DNA of 64,000 nt from UBA8079 sp049601915 (GTDB lineage: Bacteria > Pseudomonadota > Alphaproteobacteria > UBA6615): contig JBMYRB010000001.1 in NCBI GenBank assembly GCA_049601915.1, positions 186,001 through 250,000 on the forward strand. The letters run 5' to 3'. The notes under the pieces are model-generated. The model did no database searches, was not told the DNA's origin, and worked only from the letters and a program-made list of their open reading frames with translations. The position numbers and the translations under genes are program-made. Shown here in pieces: positions 8,889 through 17,598 of this stretch (the stretch's first letter is position 1; every line of letters starts with the position of its first letter).

Positions 8889-9731
8889 ATGAAACTCGTA
8901 CGCTATGGCTCACGCGGCAATGAAAAGCCCGGCCTGATCGACGCCGACGGCAAGCTCCGCGACCTGTCGAAGATCGTCGGCGATATCGACGCCGAAACGC
9001 TGACACCCAAGGGCCTCGCGGCCATCCGCAAGCGCGACCCCAAGCGGCTTCCCCTGGTCAAGGGCAACCCGCGCCTGGGGCCCTGCGTGGTCGAGCGCCG
9101 GGTCTTCGCCATCGCGCTCAACTACAAGGAGCATGCCGAGGAGGCCAACGCGGCCATCCCGTCCGAGCCGTTCGTGTTCACCAAGACCTGCCCACCGACC
9201 GGCCATCGCGACAACATCGTGCTGCCGAAGGGGTCGGTGAAGACCGACTGGGAGGTTGAGCTTTGCCTGGTCATGGGCCGCAAGGCCACACATGTGTCCA
9301 AGAAGGATGCGCTGAAATACGTCGCGGGCTACTTCGCCGGCAACGAGGTCTCCGAGCGCGAGTTCTTGATCGAGCGCGGCGGCTTACAGTGGATCAAGGG
9401 TAAAAGCCCCGACACCTTCGCGCCGATCGGCCCCTGGCTGCTGACAGCTGATGAGGTGGCGAACCCGAACAACCTGCACATGTGGCTCGAGGTGAACGGC
9501 GACCGCAAGCAGGACAACAACACCAGGGATATGATCTACGACTGCAAGACGCTGATCTCGAACCTGAGCAAGACCATCACCTTGTATCCCGGCGACATCA
9601 TCTTCACCGGCACACCCCAGGGTGTCGCTTACGGCCAGAAGAACCCGAAATACCTGCGTGCCGGCGACGTCGTCACCATGGGCATCGAAGGCCTCGGCGA
9701 ACATCGCAACAAGGTTGTGAAGTCCAAGTAA
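8889..9731 (+). CDS. Fumarylacetoacetate hydrolase family protein
   Basis: FAH-family C-C bond hydrolase or decarboxylase acting on beta-diketo acids such as fumarylpyruvate or acylpyruvates with Mg2+. The 280-residue protein has the family's ALNYKEHAEEA near residue 78, the metal site KTDWEVELCLVMG near residue 118, NEVSEREF near residue 155, KGKSPDTFAPIGPW, and GDIIFTGTPQGVAYG near residue 238. An AGGGGGAAC ribosome site precedes ATG 8889. A strong terminator follows. A fumarylpyruvate hydrolase role would pair with the 3-hydroxybenzoate 6-hydroxylase-like gene at 26.6 kb, but no ring-cleaving gentisate dioxygenase is visible, so the substrate is open. Confidence 0.9.
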   Translation: MKLVRYGSRGNEKPGLIDADGKLRDLSKIVGDIDAETLTPKGLAAIRKRDPKRLPLVKGNPRLGPCVVERRVFAIALNYKEHAEEANAAIPSEPFVFTKTCPPTGHRDNIVLPKGSVKTDWEVELCLVMGRKATHVSKKDALKYVAGYFAGNEVSEREFLIERGGLQWIKGKSPDTFAPIGPWLLTADEVANPNNLHMWLEVNGDRKQDNNTRDMIYDCKTLISNLSKTITLYPGDIIFTGTPQGVAYGQKNPKYLRAGDVVTMGIEGLGEHRNKVVKSK

Positions 9732-9757
9732 CGGGAATCACATTCGCCGAAACGCAG

Positions 9758-9787
9758 CGGGCCGCGCACACCAGCGCGGCCCGTTTT
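9758..9787 (+). terminator. Rho-independent terminator after the FAH gene
   Basis: Stem CGGGCCGCG with CGCGGCCCG around an 8-base loop, followed by TTTT. It lies 27 bases past the FAH stop and before the convergent LLM gene. Confidence 0.85.
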
Positions 9788-9808
9788 GCATTCCCGAGTG
9801 CCACGACA

Positions 9809-10813
9809 TCAGGCCAATGCCGGCATGACCTCGTCGCGGAACAGCCGCAGGGATTCCCGCGACCCGGTGATGTCGATCAACAGGACATATTCGATGCCGC
9901 CCGCGCGCATGCGTTGCAGCCGGTCGACGATCTCTTCGGGCGGACCGATCAGCGCGCCTTCTTCCGTCGCCAGGCGTGTATCGTTGTATTGCAACATTGT
10001 CGACTGGGGGCCGCCGCCCTCGCGGATGCGCGAGAGCCGCGAAATGCCGCTCAGCAGCCGTGCGCGTTGCTGATGTGCTTGCTCCCGGTCCTCTTCGCTG
10101 TGGGTGATGTGGAGTGCGCGCGCCACGGCCACATTCATCGGGTCGAACGCCCGGCCCAAGGCTTCGATCGCCGTCCGGTAAGTGTCGAAACGCTCCTGGA
10201 TCAGATCGAAGGACGCGATCTGATCGAGCAGGAGATTGAAGTTATTGTCCGCGGCCCAGCGCAAGCCACCGGCGCTGCCTGCCGCCAGCCACATGGGCGG
10301 ATGGGGCCGCTGGATCGGCGGCGGTTCCACGACGATGTCCTGGAACGTCCAGTGCTTGCCGATATGGGTGAAGCGCTCCTCCGACGTCCAGGCCCGGCGG
10401 ATCACTTCGAGAGATTCCTCGAACAACTCCTGCGCATCGCCGGGCTGGACGTTGAAACCGTTGAACTCGTTCGGCCGGTAGCCCTTGCCGACCCCGAATT
10501 CCAGCCGCCCGCCCGACAGCAGATCGACCGTCGCCGCCTGCTCGGCCAGCAGCACCGGGTTGTGCCATGGCAGCACGACCACCGCCGTGCCCAGGCGCAT
10601 CCGCGTCGTGCGGGCCGCCAGATACGTCAAAAGATTGAGCGAGGCGGACACCTGCCCGAAGCCGGTGAAGTGATGCTCGACCAGGAACACCGAGTGATAA
10701 CCGAGTTCCTCGGCCTCCTCGACATAGCCGATGAAGTCCCGGTAGCCTTGGGTGCTGTCGCGGGCCACCCCGCCGCGGCGCGACGAGGCGCCACCGAACA
10801 ATCCGAACTTCAT
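9809..10813 (-). CDS. LLM-class flavin-dependent oxidoreductase
   Basis: Luciferase-like monooxygenase family of 334 residues, using FMNH2 or F420-type flavin and O2. The start MKFGLFGGASSRRGG is at ATG 10813; a longer frame upstream is rejected because the LLM barrel begins here. Marks: SVFLVEHHFTGFGQ near residue 41, LGTAVVVLPWHNPVLLAEQA near residue 74, SGGRLEFGVGKGYRPNEFNGF near residue 98. It lies 22 bases downstream of the Gfo/Idh gene, so the two are probably one operon. The substrate is unknown. Confidence 0.9.
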   Translation of the reverse strand: MKFGLFGGASSRRGGVARDSTQGYRDFIGYVEEAEELGYHSVFLVEHHFTGFGQVSASLNLLTYLAARTTRMRLGTAVVVLPWHNPVLLAEQAATVDLLSGGRLEFGVGKGYRPNEFNGFNVQPGDAQELFEESLEVIRRAWTSEERFTHIGKHWTFQDIVVEPPPIQRPHPPMWLAAGSAGGLRWAADNNFNLLLDQIASFDLIQERFDTYRTAIEALGRAFDPMNVAVARALHITHSEEDREQAHQQRARLLSGISRLSRIREGGGPQSTMLQYNDTRLATEEGALIGPPEEIVDRLQRMRAGGIEYVLLIDITGSRESLRLFRDEVMPALA

Positions 10814-10835
10814 CCGACCCTCTGTATGCGTCGTG

Positions 10836-11837
10836 CTAGTTGCGGACCCGCTCGCGCTTGCCGCTCTTGGCGGATTTGGCCAGCGCCTCGAGCACCGCGA
10901 CGTTGCCGATCCGCTCGACGTCGGTGAACATGTATTTCTTCTTGCCGGCCACGGCATCCGCCCAGGCCTCGAAGTTCATCTTCACCGTGTCGCGCGGCTT
11001 GTAGACCCGCTGGGTACGCTTGCCGCCGGCGATGCTGATCGTCATATGCGTGTCGTCCCAGTCCTCGGGATGCGCTATGTCGACGATCTCGACCCAGCCC
11101 TTGCTCCCGAACACGGCAAAGCGGGCGTAATAGGGCGTCTTCGAGACCACGTTGATAGTTCCCAGGGTGCGGTCCTTGAACTGGAACTGGGTGGTGACGA
11201 CGTCACCCGACGGCAATTTCAGCACCCGGCGGTCCGACGCAGCGCTGACCCACTGGATCGGGCCGAAGAGGCTGATCATGAAGTCAGTCAGATGCACACC
11301 CATGCCCGTCCAGCCGGCCGCAGGTGCGTCCTTCGGGTTGCCGCGCCAATTGTCCTGCTTCAGCGGCGTGAACTTGTCATGAGAGTTGTTCGCCTCGACC
11401 GCAATGATGGTCCCGAGTTCCTTCTTGCGCACCATCTCGGCCAGCTTCATCCAGGCCGGCTCGTAGCGGCGCTCGTGGCCGAGCCCGAGAACAATCCCCC
11501 GGTCGCGGCACGCCTTGACCATCTTCTTCGCACTGGCCGACGTCAGCGACAGGGGCTTTTCGCAGAAGATCTGCTTGTTGGCCCGGGCGGCCTGCATCAG
11601 CAGCGCCTCATGGGTCGTGTGCGGGGTGGTCAGGATGACGCCCTCGACCCTCGGGTCCTTGAGCGCCTCGGCATAGTCGGTCGTCAGCTCGAAGCCGCAA
11701 TTCTTGGCAAGTTTGCGGGTGGCCACGGTGGGATTGAGTTCGACGCCGCGCACGACACGCAGCTTGCGGTTTCCCTGCAGGGCGTTGGCGACATGGCTGC
11801 CCCACCAACCCAGCCCAACGACGGCGACGTTCAACAT
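10836..11837 (-). CDS. Gfo/Idh/MocA family oxidoreductase
   Basis: NAD(P)-dependent dehydrogenase of the glucose-fructose oxidoreductase/inositol dehydrogenase group, 333 residues. The Rossmann start VAVVGLGWWGSHVANAL is at residues 4-20 and the family's FCEKPLS motif, with the catalytic Lys, near residue 95. A WTGMGVHLTDFM segment near residue 176 carries the likely proton-relay His. These enzymes usually oxidise a sugar or cyclitol; the substrate cannot be named. It is upstream of the LLM gene on the same strand and divergent from the thioesterase gene at 11975. Confidence 0.9.
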   Translation of the reverse strand: MLNVAVVGLGWWGSHVANALQGNRKLRVVRGVELNPTVATRKLAKNCGFELTTDYAEALKDPRVEGVILTTPHTTHEALLMQAARANKQIFCEKPLSLTSASAKKMVKACRDRGIVLGLGHERRYEPAWMKLAEMVRKKELGTIIAVEANNSHDKFTPLKQDNWRGNPKDAPAAGWTGMGVHLTDFMISLFGPIQWVSAASDRRVLKLPSGDVVTTQFQFKDRTLGTINVVSKTPYYARFAVFGSKGWVEIVDIAHPEDWDDTHMTISIAGGKRTQRVYKPRDTVKMNFEAWADAVAGKKKYMFTDVERIGNVAVLEALAKSAKSGKRERVRN

Positions 11838-11974
11838 GCTGCTTCACTCCCGGATAAATGTTCTCGTATCTGCTCTCTTCGGAGCCGGCAGAACCTAGCA
11901 TGGCGCCTATCGGCTCAAAAGACGCTGCGCTAGTCTCAAACTTGTTCATTCCGCGCACAAGTTCACGAGCCACC

Positions 11975-12400
11975 ATGCCGAAAATCACCCCCGAGGCGTT
12001 CAACGCCCTGACTGACCGCGAGCTGCCGATCGCCGCCAAATACGGCTTCCGGGTCGAGGAAATCGGCGACGGTACCGCACGCGTGCGCGCGCCGTTCAAC
12101 GCGACCTTCACCCGGCCCGGCGGCACCATCAGCGGGCCGGTGATGATGGCGCTAACGGATTTCGGGATGTATGCCGCGCTGATGGGAGCCATCGGCGAGG
12201 TCGCACTCGCCGTGACCACCAATCTGAACATCAATTTCCTGCGCCTGCCGGCCCCGGTCGACGTCGTCGCGGACTGCAATGTCATCAAGCTCGGGCGGCG
12301 CCTTGCCGTGATCGAGGTCACGCTTTATTCGGACGGCGACGACGCGCCCATCGCGCACGCGACCGGCACCTACTCGATCCCGCCGGATGCCGCGCGTTAA
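11975..12400 (+). CDS. PaaI-type hotdog thioesterase
   Basis: 141-residue hotdog-fold protein that probably hydrolyses an acyl-CoA thioester. The start MPKITPEAFNALTD is ATG 11975; in-frame codons back to 11858 overlap the Gfo/Idh promoter region and do not fit. The PaaI-type core is clear: RPGGTISGPVMMALTDFGMYAALM near residues 49-72, where the central helix carries the active-site Asp, then TTNLNINFLRLPAP near residue 86 and a VIKLGRRLAVIEVTLYSDG strand. The physiological substrate is unknown. It may be co-transcribed with the 2-hydroxyacid dehydrogenase 104 bases on. Confidence 0.85.
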   Translation: MPKITPEAFNALTDRELPIAAKYGFRVEEIGDGTARVRAPFNATFTRPGGTISGPVMMALTDFGMYAALMGAIGEVALAVTTNLNINFLRLPAPVDVVADCNVIKLGRRLAVIEVTLYSDGDDAPIAHATGTYSIPPDAAR

Positions 12401-12504
12401 CGGCACAAAACCCGTGCGCGGGGCCAACTGGACAAGCCCCGGATCGACTGATACGAGTCCGGCCAGAAACTGTTCAACAACGATAATCTCAAAGGAGAGG
12501 TCTT

Positions 12505-13479
12505 GTGGCTGATAGCTCGATCTTCGCCGTCGCAGACTCGCCGTTCCCCTCGCTGGAACCCGTCGAAAACGTCCTCGCAAGCTTCAATCCGACTATCAAC
12601 ATGGCCGCCGATACGTCCGAGGATGCCATCATCGAGGCGGCCAAGGGAGCCAAGGCATTGTTCGTCACCTACGCCCAGATCACTGCCAAGGTGATCGACT
12701 CTCTCGACGGTTGCGATGCGATCGGCCGGTTCGGCATCGGGCTGGACAATATCGACCTCGACGCCGCCACCGCGGCCGGCATTCCGGTGGTGTACGCCCC
12801 GCAATACTGCCTCGACGAGGTGTCCGACCACACGATGGCGCTGTTGCTGACTGCGGCCCGCAAGACCGCGCTGGCCGACAAGCTGGTCAAGGAGGGCCGC
12901 TGGGAAATGCCGGCCGTCGTGCCGATCATGCGTTTCCGGGGCAAGACCATGGGTCTGGTGGGCTTCGGCAATATCGCTCAACTGGTGGCCGAAAAGGCCC
13001 AGGCCTTCGGTATCAACGTCATTTCGTCTGACCCCTTCGTGAAGCCCGAGGTCGCGGCGGCGAAAGGCGTGGAACTGGTTAAATTCGACACGCTGCTGGA
13101 GCGTTCCGACTATGTGTCGGTTCACGCCCCGCTCACACCGGCGACCGAGAACATGTTCTCCACCGACGCCTTCGCGAAGATGAAGAGCAGCGCTTTCATC
13201 GTGAACACGGCGCGCGGCGGCCTGATCGACACCGCGGCCCTCGTTGCCGCACTCGACGCCGGCGAGATCGCCGGGGCGGGCCTCGACGTGCTGCCGCAGG
13301 AGCCCCCGGCCGAAGACGACCCGATCCTGTCGCGCGACGATGTGGTGATCAATCCGCACACGTCCTTCTATTCGGAAGATGCGCTGCTCGATTTGCAGAC
13401 GACGGTCGCGGGCGACGTTCTGTCATTGCTGAACGGCGATAAGCCGAAATGGCCCGCCAACCCGGATGTTTTCAAGTAG
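12505..13479 (+). CDS. D-2-hydroxyacid dehydrogenase, NAD-dependent
   Basis: 324-residue member of the D-isomer-specific 2-hydroxyacid dehydrogenase family, C-terminal-binding-protein type. It starts with GTG 12505, supported by AAGGAGAGG 5-13 bases upstream. The NAD-binding motif is GLVGFGNIAQLVAEKA near residue 150. The catalytic triad is in order: Arg in NTARGGLIDTAALV, Glu in GLDVLPQEPP, His in NPHTSFYSEDAL. The keto-acid substrate is not clear. The Zn-alcohol dehydrogenase follows 68 bases later on the same strand, suggesting a small operon for sugar-acid or aldehyde metabolism (inference). Confidence 0.9.
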   Translation: MADSSIFAVADSPFPSLEPVENVLASFNPTINMAADTSEDAIIEAAKGAKALFVTYAQITAKVIDSLDGCDAIGRFGIGLDNIDLDAATAAGIPVVYAPQYCLDEVSDHTMALLLTAARKTALADKLVKEGRWEMPAVVPIMRFRGKTMGLVGFGNIAQLVAEKAQAFGINVISSDPFVKPEVAAAKGVELVKFDTLLERSDYVSVHAPLTPATENMFSTDAFAKMKSSAFIVNTARGGLIDTAALVAALDAGEIAGAGLDVLPQEPPAEDDPILSRDDVVINPHTSFYSEDALLDLQTTVAGDVLSLLNGDKPKWPANPDVFK

Positions 13480-13547
13480 GCGTCTGCAAACAGACCGGAT
13501 CACATGGACCGGCGTAGACCGCCGGAGATAGCCAGGGAGACAAAGCC

Positions 13548-14552
13548 ATGCGCGCTATGGTGCTCACAGAACCCAACGTGGTCGAACAACGGGACATTCC
13601 CGAACCCACGACGGATCAGGGTGAAGCCCTGGTGCGCGTGTCCAGCTCGGGCATTTGCGGGACCGACCTCAAGATCCTCACCGGGGGCATCCCGGCGCCC
13701 AAGCCGATCGTCATGGGGCACGAGATGGTGGGCGAACTGGTCAACGACGCGACCGACGCCAAGGCGGGTCAGCGCGTACTGGTCGACCCGGTCTATCATT
13801 GCGGCACCTGCCATGCCTGTCTGCACAACCAGCAGCACATCTGCACCCGTGGCGGTTTGATCGGGCGCGACATCAATGGCGGCTTCGCCGACCTGGTCGC
13901 CGTGCCCCCGGCCAATTGCTACGTGGTCCCCGACAAGATCGCCGACCATGAAGTGCCGCTGATCCAGGTATTGACCACCTGCATGCATGGCCATCGAATG
14001 GCGGATATCTTCCCCGGCGATGTCGTGGTCGTGCTGGGTCTTGGTGTCACCGGCCAGCTTCATGTGCAGCTGGCCAAGGCGCGCGGCGCCACGGTCATCG
14101 GCATCACGCGTTCCCAGTGGAAGCTCGATCTCGCCAAGTCACTCGGGGCGGACCACACCTTCGCGCCCAGCGACGACATCAAGGACAAGATCCTAGAGGT
14201 CAGCAAGGGCGACGGTGCCGATCTGGTGATCGAATCCGCCGGCAAGGTGCTGACCCTCGGCCAGGCCTTCGACATGGTCCGCACCGGTGGCGCCATCATG
14301 CCGTTCGGCATCTACACCGAGACGAAGGCGGAACTGCCGTTCTACCAGTTCTATTTCAAGGAAATTCAGATCCTCAACGCACGTGCGTCCAAGGGTCAGG
14401 ATTTTGTCGCCTCGATGGATCTGGTAAAGCGCGGCGTGGTTAAGCTCGACCCGATGATCAGCGACCGTGAGCCACTGGAAAACCTCTCCGGCGCACTGGA
14501 CATGCTGACAAGCGAGGCCGAAGGCCGGATGAAAATCATCATGGATCACTAG
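13548..14552 (+). CDS. Zinc-dependent alcohol dehydrogenase (threonine-dehydrogenase-like MDR)
   Basis: 334-residue MDR with both zinc sites. Catalytic zinc: SGICGTDLK near residue 36 and GHEMVGEL near residue 60. Structural zinc: four cysteines in YHCGTCHACLHNQQHICT near residues 83-101. The cofactor site is VVVLGLGVTGQLHVQLA near residue 160. Probably oxidises a secondary alcohol or polyol with NAD(P). It follows the hydroxyacid dehydrogenase and converges on the PEP-utilising gene at 14566. Confidence 0.9.
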   Translation: MRAMVLTEPNVVEQRDIPEPTTDQGEALVRVSSSGICGTDLKILTGGIPAPKPIVMGHEMVGELVNDATDAKAGQRVLVDPVYHCGTCHACLHNQQHICTRGGLIGRDINGGFADLVAVPPANCYVVPDKIADHEVPLIQVLTTCMHGHRMADIFPGDVVVVLGLGVTGQLHVQLAKARGATVIGITRSQWKLDLAKSLGADHTFAPSDDIKDKILEVSKGDGADLVIESAGKVLTLGQAFDMVRTGGAIMPFGIYTETKAELPFYQFYFKEIQILNARASKGQDFVASMDLVKRGVVKLDPMISDREPLENLSGALDMLTSEAEGRMKIIMDH

Positions 14553-14565
14553 CTCAAACGAGAGC

Positions 14566-15987
14566 TCACCCCGGGGAGCGTAGTTCCCCCGGATGCATCA
14601 TCGGCATCGGCTGCTTCTCGTTCAGTTCCGGCTTCAGCCAGCGCACGATCCCCGCGACACCATCGACTCCGACCGTGGATCCATCGGGAATCTGCTGGGT
14701 CGCACCGGCGACTCCGAGGACCATCGGGATTCCACGCTCGCGCCCCAGGGACGCCAAGTGAGACGTGCTGCCGCCAAGCTCCGCGACGATCGCGGAGACC
14801 CGCGGCAAGACGCCCACAAGTGCCGGTCCGGCTACATTGGTTACTAGGACGTCGCCGTGGTTGAGCCGTGAAATCTCGCATTCGCAATTGATGACGCAGG
14901 CCCGTCCCGAACCCCAGCCCATCCCGCCGGGATGGCCGCGCAGGCCCGGCCGACCGCGCCAGACTTCATCCAGCACGATCGGCTCCTCGACATGCAGCGG
15001 GCGCGCCTGCAGCATCTTGATGCCGACGTCGTCCTTGGCCCACTCGACTTCGACCGCCAGCCCCATCATTTCCTCGGCCACCTTCATGTAGCGGGCAAGC
15101 TCATGGACCTCGTCCGTGGTCAGGCACTGACGGCGCGGTTCGGCATCCTTCTTCGATGCGTCATCAGGCTGATGGTCATGATCATGGTCGTGGCCCTGCG
15201 CTTGGGTCGCGGCCACCGCGGCCATTGGATTCTGGGGCGGCGCCTGGTGGGTGTGGCAATAGGCGCTGTGCTCGAAGTCCTGGCCACCGACAGCCTCGAC
15301 TAGCTTGCCATCAGCCGTGAGGTCATAGCGGTCGGGCACCACCTCGCCCTGGGCCAGCGCTTCGCCGAGCCCCCAGGTGGCGCTCACCGACATCCCGCCA
15401 TCGGCGGTCTGGCTCAGACCACCGCCGGATGCCTCGGCCTCGATCAGAGGCTGGACCAGCACCGACATCGCGGTGTCGATCGCACTGATGTCCTTGTCTT
15501 CCATGTAGCGCATCGCCTGGGGCGACCAGAGGGCACCCCAACAGGCACGTACGGCGGTCAGGAAATCCGCTTCGCCCTCGATCCCCAGGAAGGTCTGGAA
15601 CTGACCTGCGAAGGACGAGCCCTCGGTGTCTTCCATCAGCGACGACGACCGCACGGCGAGACGCATACCGGTTTCCGCCGTCAGCTTCCGGTAGGCATCG
15701 AGAAGTTCGGTCGCGATTTCCGGCGCGATGGGTTCGGAAAACAGGCCGATGCGCACCTCGGCAATCGGCCCGCGTGATTCCATGAAAGGCAGGCTGACCG
15801 CCTGGTCGGCGGCCTCCACGAGGCCGAGGGATTCCAGCTGGTGGAAATAGGCATCCGCGCCGAGTACAAACCCGCCCGGGGTCGGCAGTCCGGCATGGCC
15901 GAGTGCGGCCTGATTGGCGGCCTTGGGGCCAAACCGCTCCGCATCCGTCGCCGCCTTGTCGGACAGCGGCACTACGAACTTCGCCAT
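14566..15987 (-). CDS. PEP/pyruvate-binding phosphotransferase-like protein with His-Asp insert
   Basis: 473-residue protein built like the first two-thirds of PEP synthase. Residues 1-220 form the ATP-grasp pyruvate/PEP-binding part (AVRSSSLMEDTEGSSFAGQF near residue 111; TWGLGEALAQGEVVPD near residue 204). Residues 380-450 form the swivelling phosphohistidine domain with GGSTSHLASLGRERGIP, the phospho-carrier being His410. The C-terminal PEP-binding TIM barrel is absent. Between the two parts is a linker with HDHDHDH at 266-272 and HTH at 245-247, likely metal-binding. Rifampin phosphotransferase and phenylphosphate synthase share parts of this plan, so it may phosphorylate a small acceptor. 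Acceptor unknown. Confidence 0.8.
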   Translation of the reverse strand: MAKFVVPLSDKAATDAERFGPKAANQAALGHAGLPTPGGFVLGADAYFHQLESLGLVEAADQAVSLPFMESRGPIAEVRIGLFSEPIAPEIATELLDAYRKLTAETGMRLAVRSSSLMEDTEGSSFAGQFQTFLGIEGEADFLTAVRACWGALWSPQAMRYMEDKDISAIDTAMSVLVQPLIEAEASGGGLSQTADGGMSVSATWGLGEALAQGEVVPDRYDLTADGKLVEAVGGQDFEHSAYCHTHQAPPQNPMAAVAATQAQGHDHDHDHQPDDASKKDAEPRRQCLTTDEVHELARYMKVAEEMMGLAVEVEWAKDDVGIKMLQARPLHVEEPIVLDEVWRGRPGLRGHPGGMGWGSGRACVINCECEISRLNHGDVLVTNVAGPALVGVLPRVSAIVAELGGSTSHLASLGRERGIPMVLGVAGATQQIPDGSTVGVDGVAGIVRWLKPELNEKQPMPMMHPGELRSPG

Positions 15988-16042
15988 ATTCCTTCACCTC
16001 TGTGTTTGACGCCGGGAACAGTATACCGGGCCCAATTATCAA

Positions 16043-16073
16043 TTCGGCCGGGCGATCAATGCGCCCGGCCGAA
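16043..16073. repeat. Perfect 12-bp inverted repeat
   Basis: TTCGGCCGGGCG at 16043-16054 is perfectly complementary to CGCCCGGCCGAA at 16062-16073 around a 7-base loop. It lies between the M24 gene end and the start of the PEP-utilising gene. It is very stable but has no T-run, so it may be part of a terminator complex for the M24 gene or an mRNA-stabilising hairpin. Confidence 0.6.
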
Positions 16074-16088
16074 CCAATTCAAATTTTA

Positions 16089-16105
16089 AGCTTCGTTGCG
16101 AAGCT
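16089..16105 (-). terminator. Candidate terminator of the M24 gene
   Basis: Stem AGCTTCG/CGAAGCT with a 3-base loop, followed on the minus strand by TAAAATTTG. It begins 14 bases past the M24 stop. The stem is short and the T-run imperfect, so this is tentative. Confidence 0.4.
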
Positions 16106-16118
16106 CGACAACGCGCAT

Positions 16119-17378
16119 TTAGTGCGGCATCGGGTCCACGACCGTGATCTGGTTCACCGGGAAGTTGGTGATCACCTCGGTCTCGTCCGCATGGACGATC
16201 TGCATCTCCTCGATGCGAACGCCGAACTTGAACGGAATACCGTGCTGCGTCTCGAGCGCGAAGACCATGCCTTCCTGGATCTCGATCGGATGATCGAGGG
16301 ACCAGATGCGCGAGATGACGGGCGGATCGTACTGGGCAAGACCCAGGCCATGGCCCCACAGGTTCGCCGCGGCCTGGTCTTCTTCCTCGTAGCCCCAGGT
16401 CTCCTTAGCCGACGGCCATTTTAGCGCGATGTCGCGGGTCGAGGCGCCAACCTTGACCGCTTCCATCGAGGACTGCAGCCAATCGAGCGCCTCGGCGTAA
16501 ACGTCCTTCATCTCCTGCGTTGGCTCGCGGCCAACGCAATAGGTGCGGTAGTAGCAGGATTTGTAGCCGTTCCATGTCAGCGCTGCCAAATCCATGAAGA
16601 CGATGTCGCCCGGCTGGATGATACGGTCACCGAAGTTACGCCAGTTCGGCCAGGTGTTCGGACCCGAGGAAACTATGACGTCCTCGACATCTTCCATGCC
16701 CGGAATGTCGTACAGGAACTTCATGATGTGCGCCGTCACCTGATTCTCGGTGATACCCGGCTTCAGGAACTTCATGCACTCCCAGTGAGCCGCATCGCCG
16801 ATCGCGCCAACGATACGGGCACATTCCTGCTCGTCTTGGCTCTTGACCGCGCGGGCCTCCATCATCGGGGACATGCCGTCGGCCCACTCAATGCCCTCTT
16901 CGGCGAAGTGGTTCATCATGTTGATGTCGACGAAATCGACGCCCAGCTTTTCACCGGCCACGCCGAAACGTGCCATCTCTTCTTTGATGGCGTTGGTGAA
17001 CTTGGTCACCTGCTGCTTCGAAGCACCGCCGGCAGCACCCTTGATCCAGGCGTAGGAGTAGCGAATGTTCTCGGGCGGGATCCACGGGGCATGGCGCTCA
17101 ACCTGCATGCCGATATCGCCCTGCTCGAACAGGACCGGTGCGGCATCGCCACACAGCAGCGCATAACGCAGGCCCGGCTTCAGGCGGTTCCAGCCCGGCG
17201 TCAGCGTTCCCGTGATGTAGCGGACGTTTTCGTCGTACATCACCAGCATGGCGCCGAGGCCAGCCTTCTTCATCATGTCGCGGGCGCGTTCGAGCCGATA
17301 GTTGCGCAGGCGGTCCCAGTTGACCTTTTCCTGCCAATCGACCCCGGCAATGCCGAAGTTCGCCGTTCCGTATCGCAT
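16119..17378 (-). CDS. M24 metallopeptidase family protein (Xaa-Pro peptidase/DddP-like)
   Basis: 419-residue pita-bread-fold protein with a creatinase-type N-terminal domain (residues 1-170) and an M24 catalytic domain (170-419). Metal-ligand positions: Asp263 (IVFMDLAAL), His343 (LWGHGLGL), Glu376 (MVFALETQHG) and Glu390/391 (GVRIEEMQIV). The second Asp of the usual pair is missing: the segment reads GYKSCYYRTYCVG with Cys275 where Asp is expected. This makes ordinary aminopeptidase P activity doubtful and leaves creatinase- or DMSP-lyase-like chemistry possible. AGGAG lies 8 bases before ATG 17378. It is probably transcribed alone. Confidence 0.82.
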   Translation of the reverse strand: MRYGTANFGIAGVDWQEKVNWDRLRNYRLERARDMMKKAGLGAMLVMYDENVRYITGTLTPGWNRLKPGLRYALLCGDAAPVLFEQGDIGMQVERHAPWIPPENIRYSYAWIKGAAGGASKQQVTKFTNAIKEEMARFGVAGEKLGVDFVDINMMNHFAEEGIEWADGMSPMMEARAVKSQDEQECARIVGAIGDAAHWECMKFLKPGITENQVTAHIMKFLYDIPGMEDVEDVIVSSGPNTWPNWRNFGDRIIQPGDIVFMDLAALTWNGYKSCYYRTYCVGREPTQEMKDVYAEALDWLQSSMEAVKVGASTRDIALKWPSAKETWGYEEEDQAAANLWGHGLGLAQYDPPVISRIWSLDHPIEIQEGMVFALETQHGIPFKFGVRIEEMQIVHADETEVITNFPVNQITVVDPMPH

Positions 17379-17598
17379 TCTCTTCTCCTAGAACTTTCAC
17401 GAAGCTTTTGCTTTGATCAAAAACAACCCGTCAGAAGCCGTGCCGCACCGTATGTGTCGGATCGCCCAGACGGGCAAACAATTCAGTTCAGACCATAGCC
17501 CTTTACACGGCGCAATCAAAGGTGGCCGACCCGTATTTCGGCACATTTCATTGTCGAAAAAGTCAATAAAAACGTAATGTTATAACTTCCTAGCGTTT

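Noticed and set aside
16119..17378. Calling the M24 homologue a DMSP lyase (DddP)
   Set aside because: Fold and length agree, but metal-site and flanking residues are not specific enough, and no other DMSP genes are nearby.
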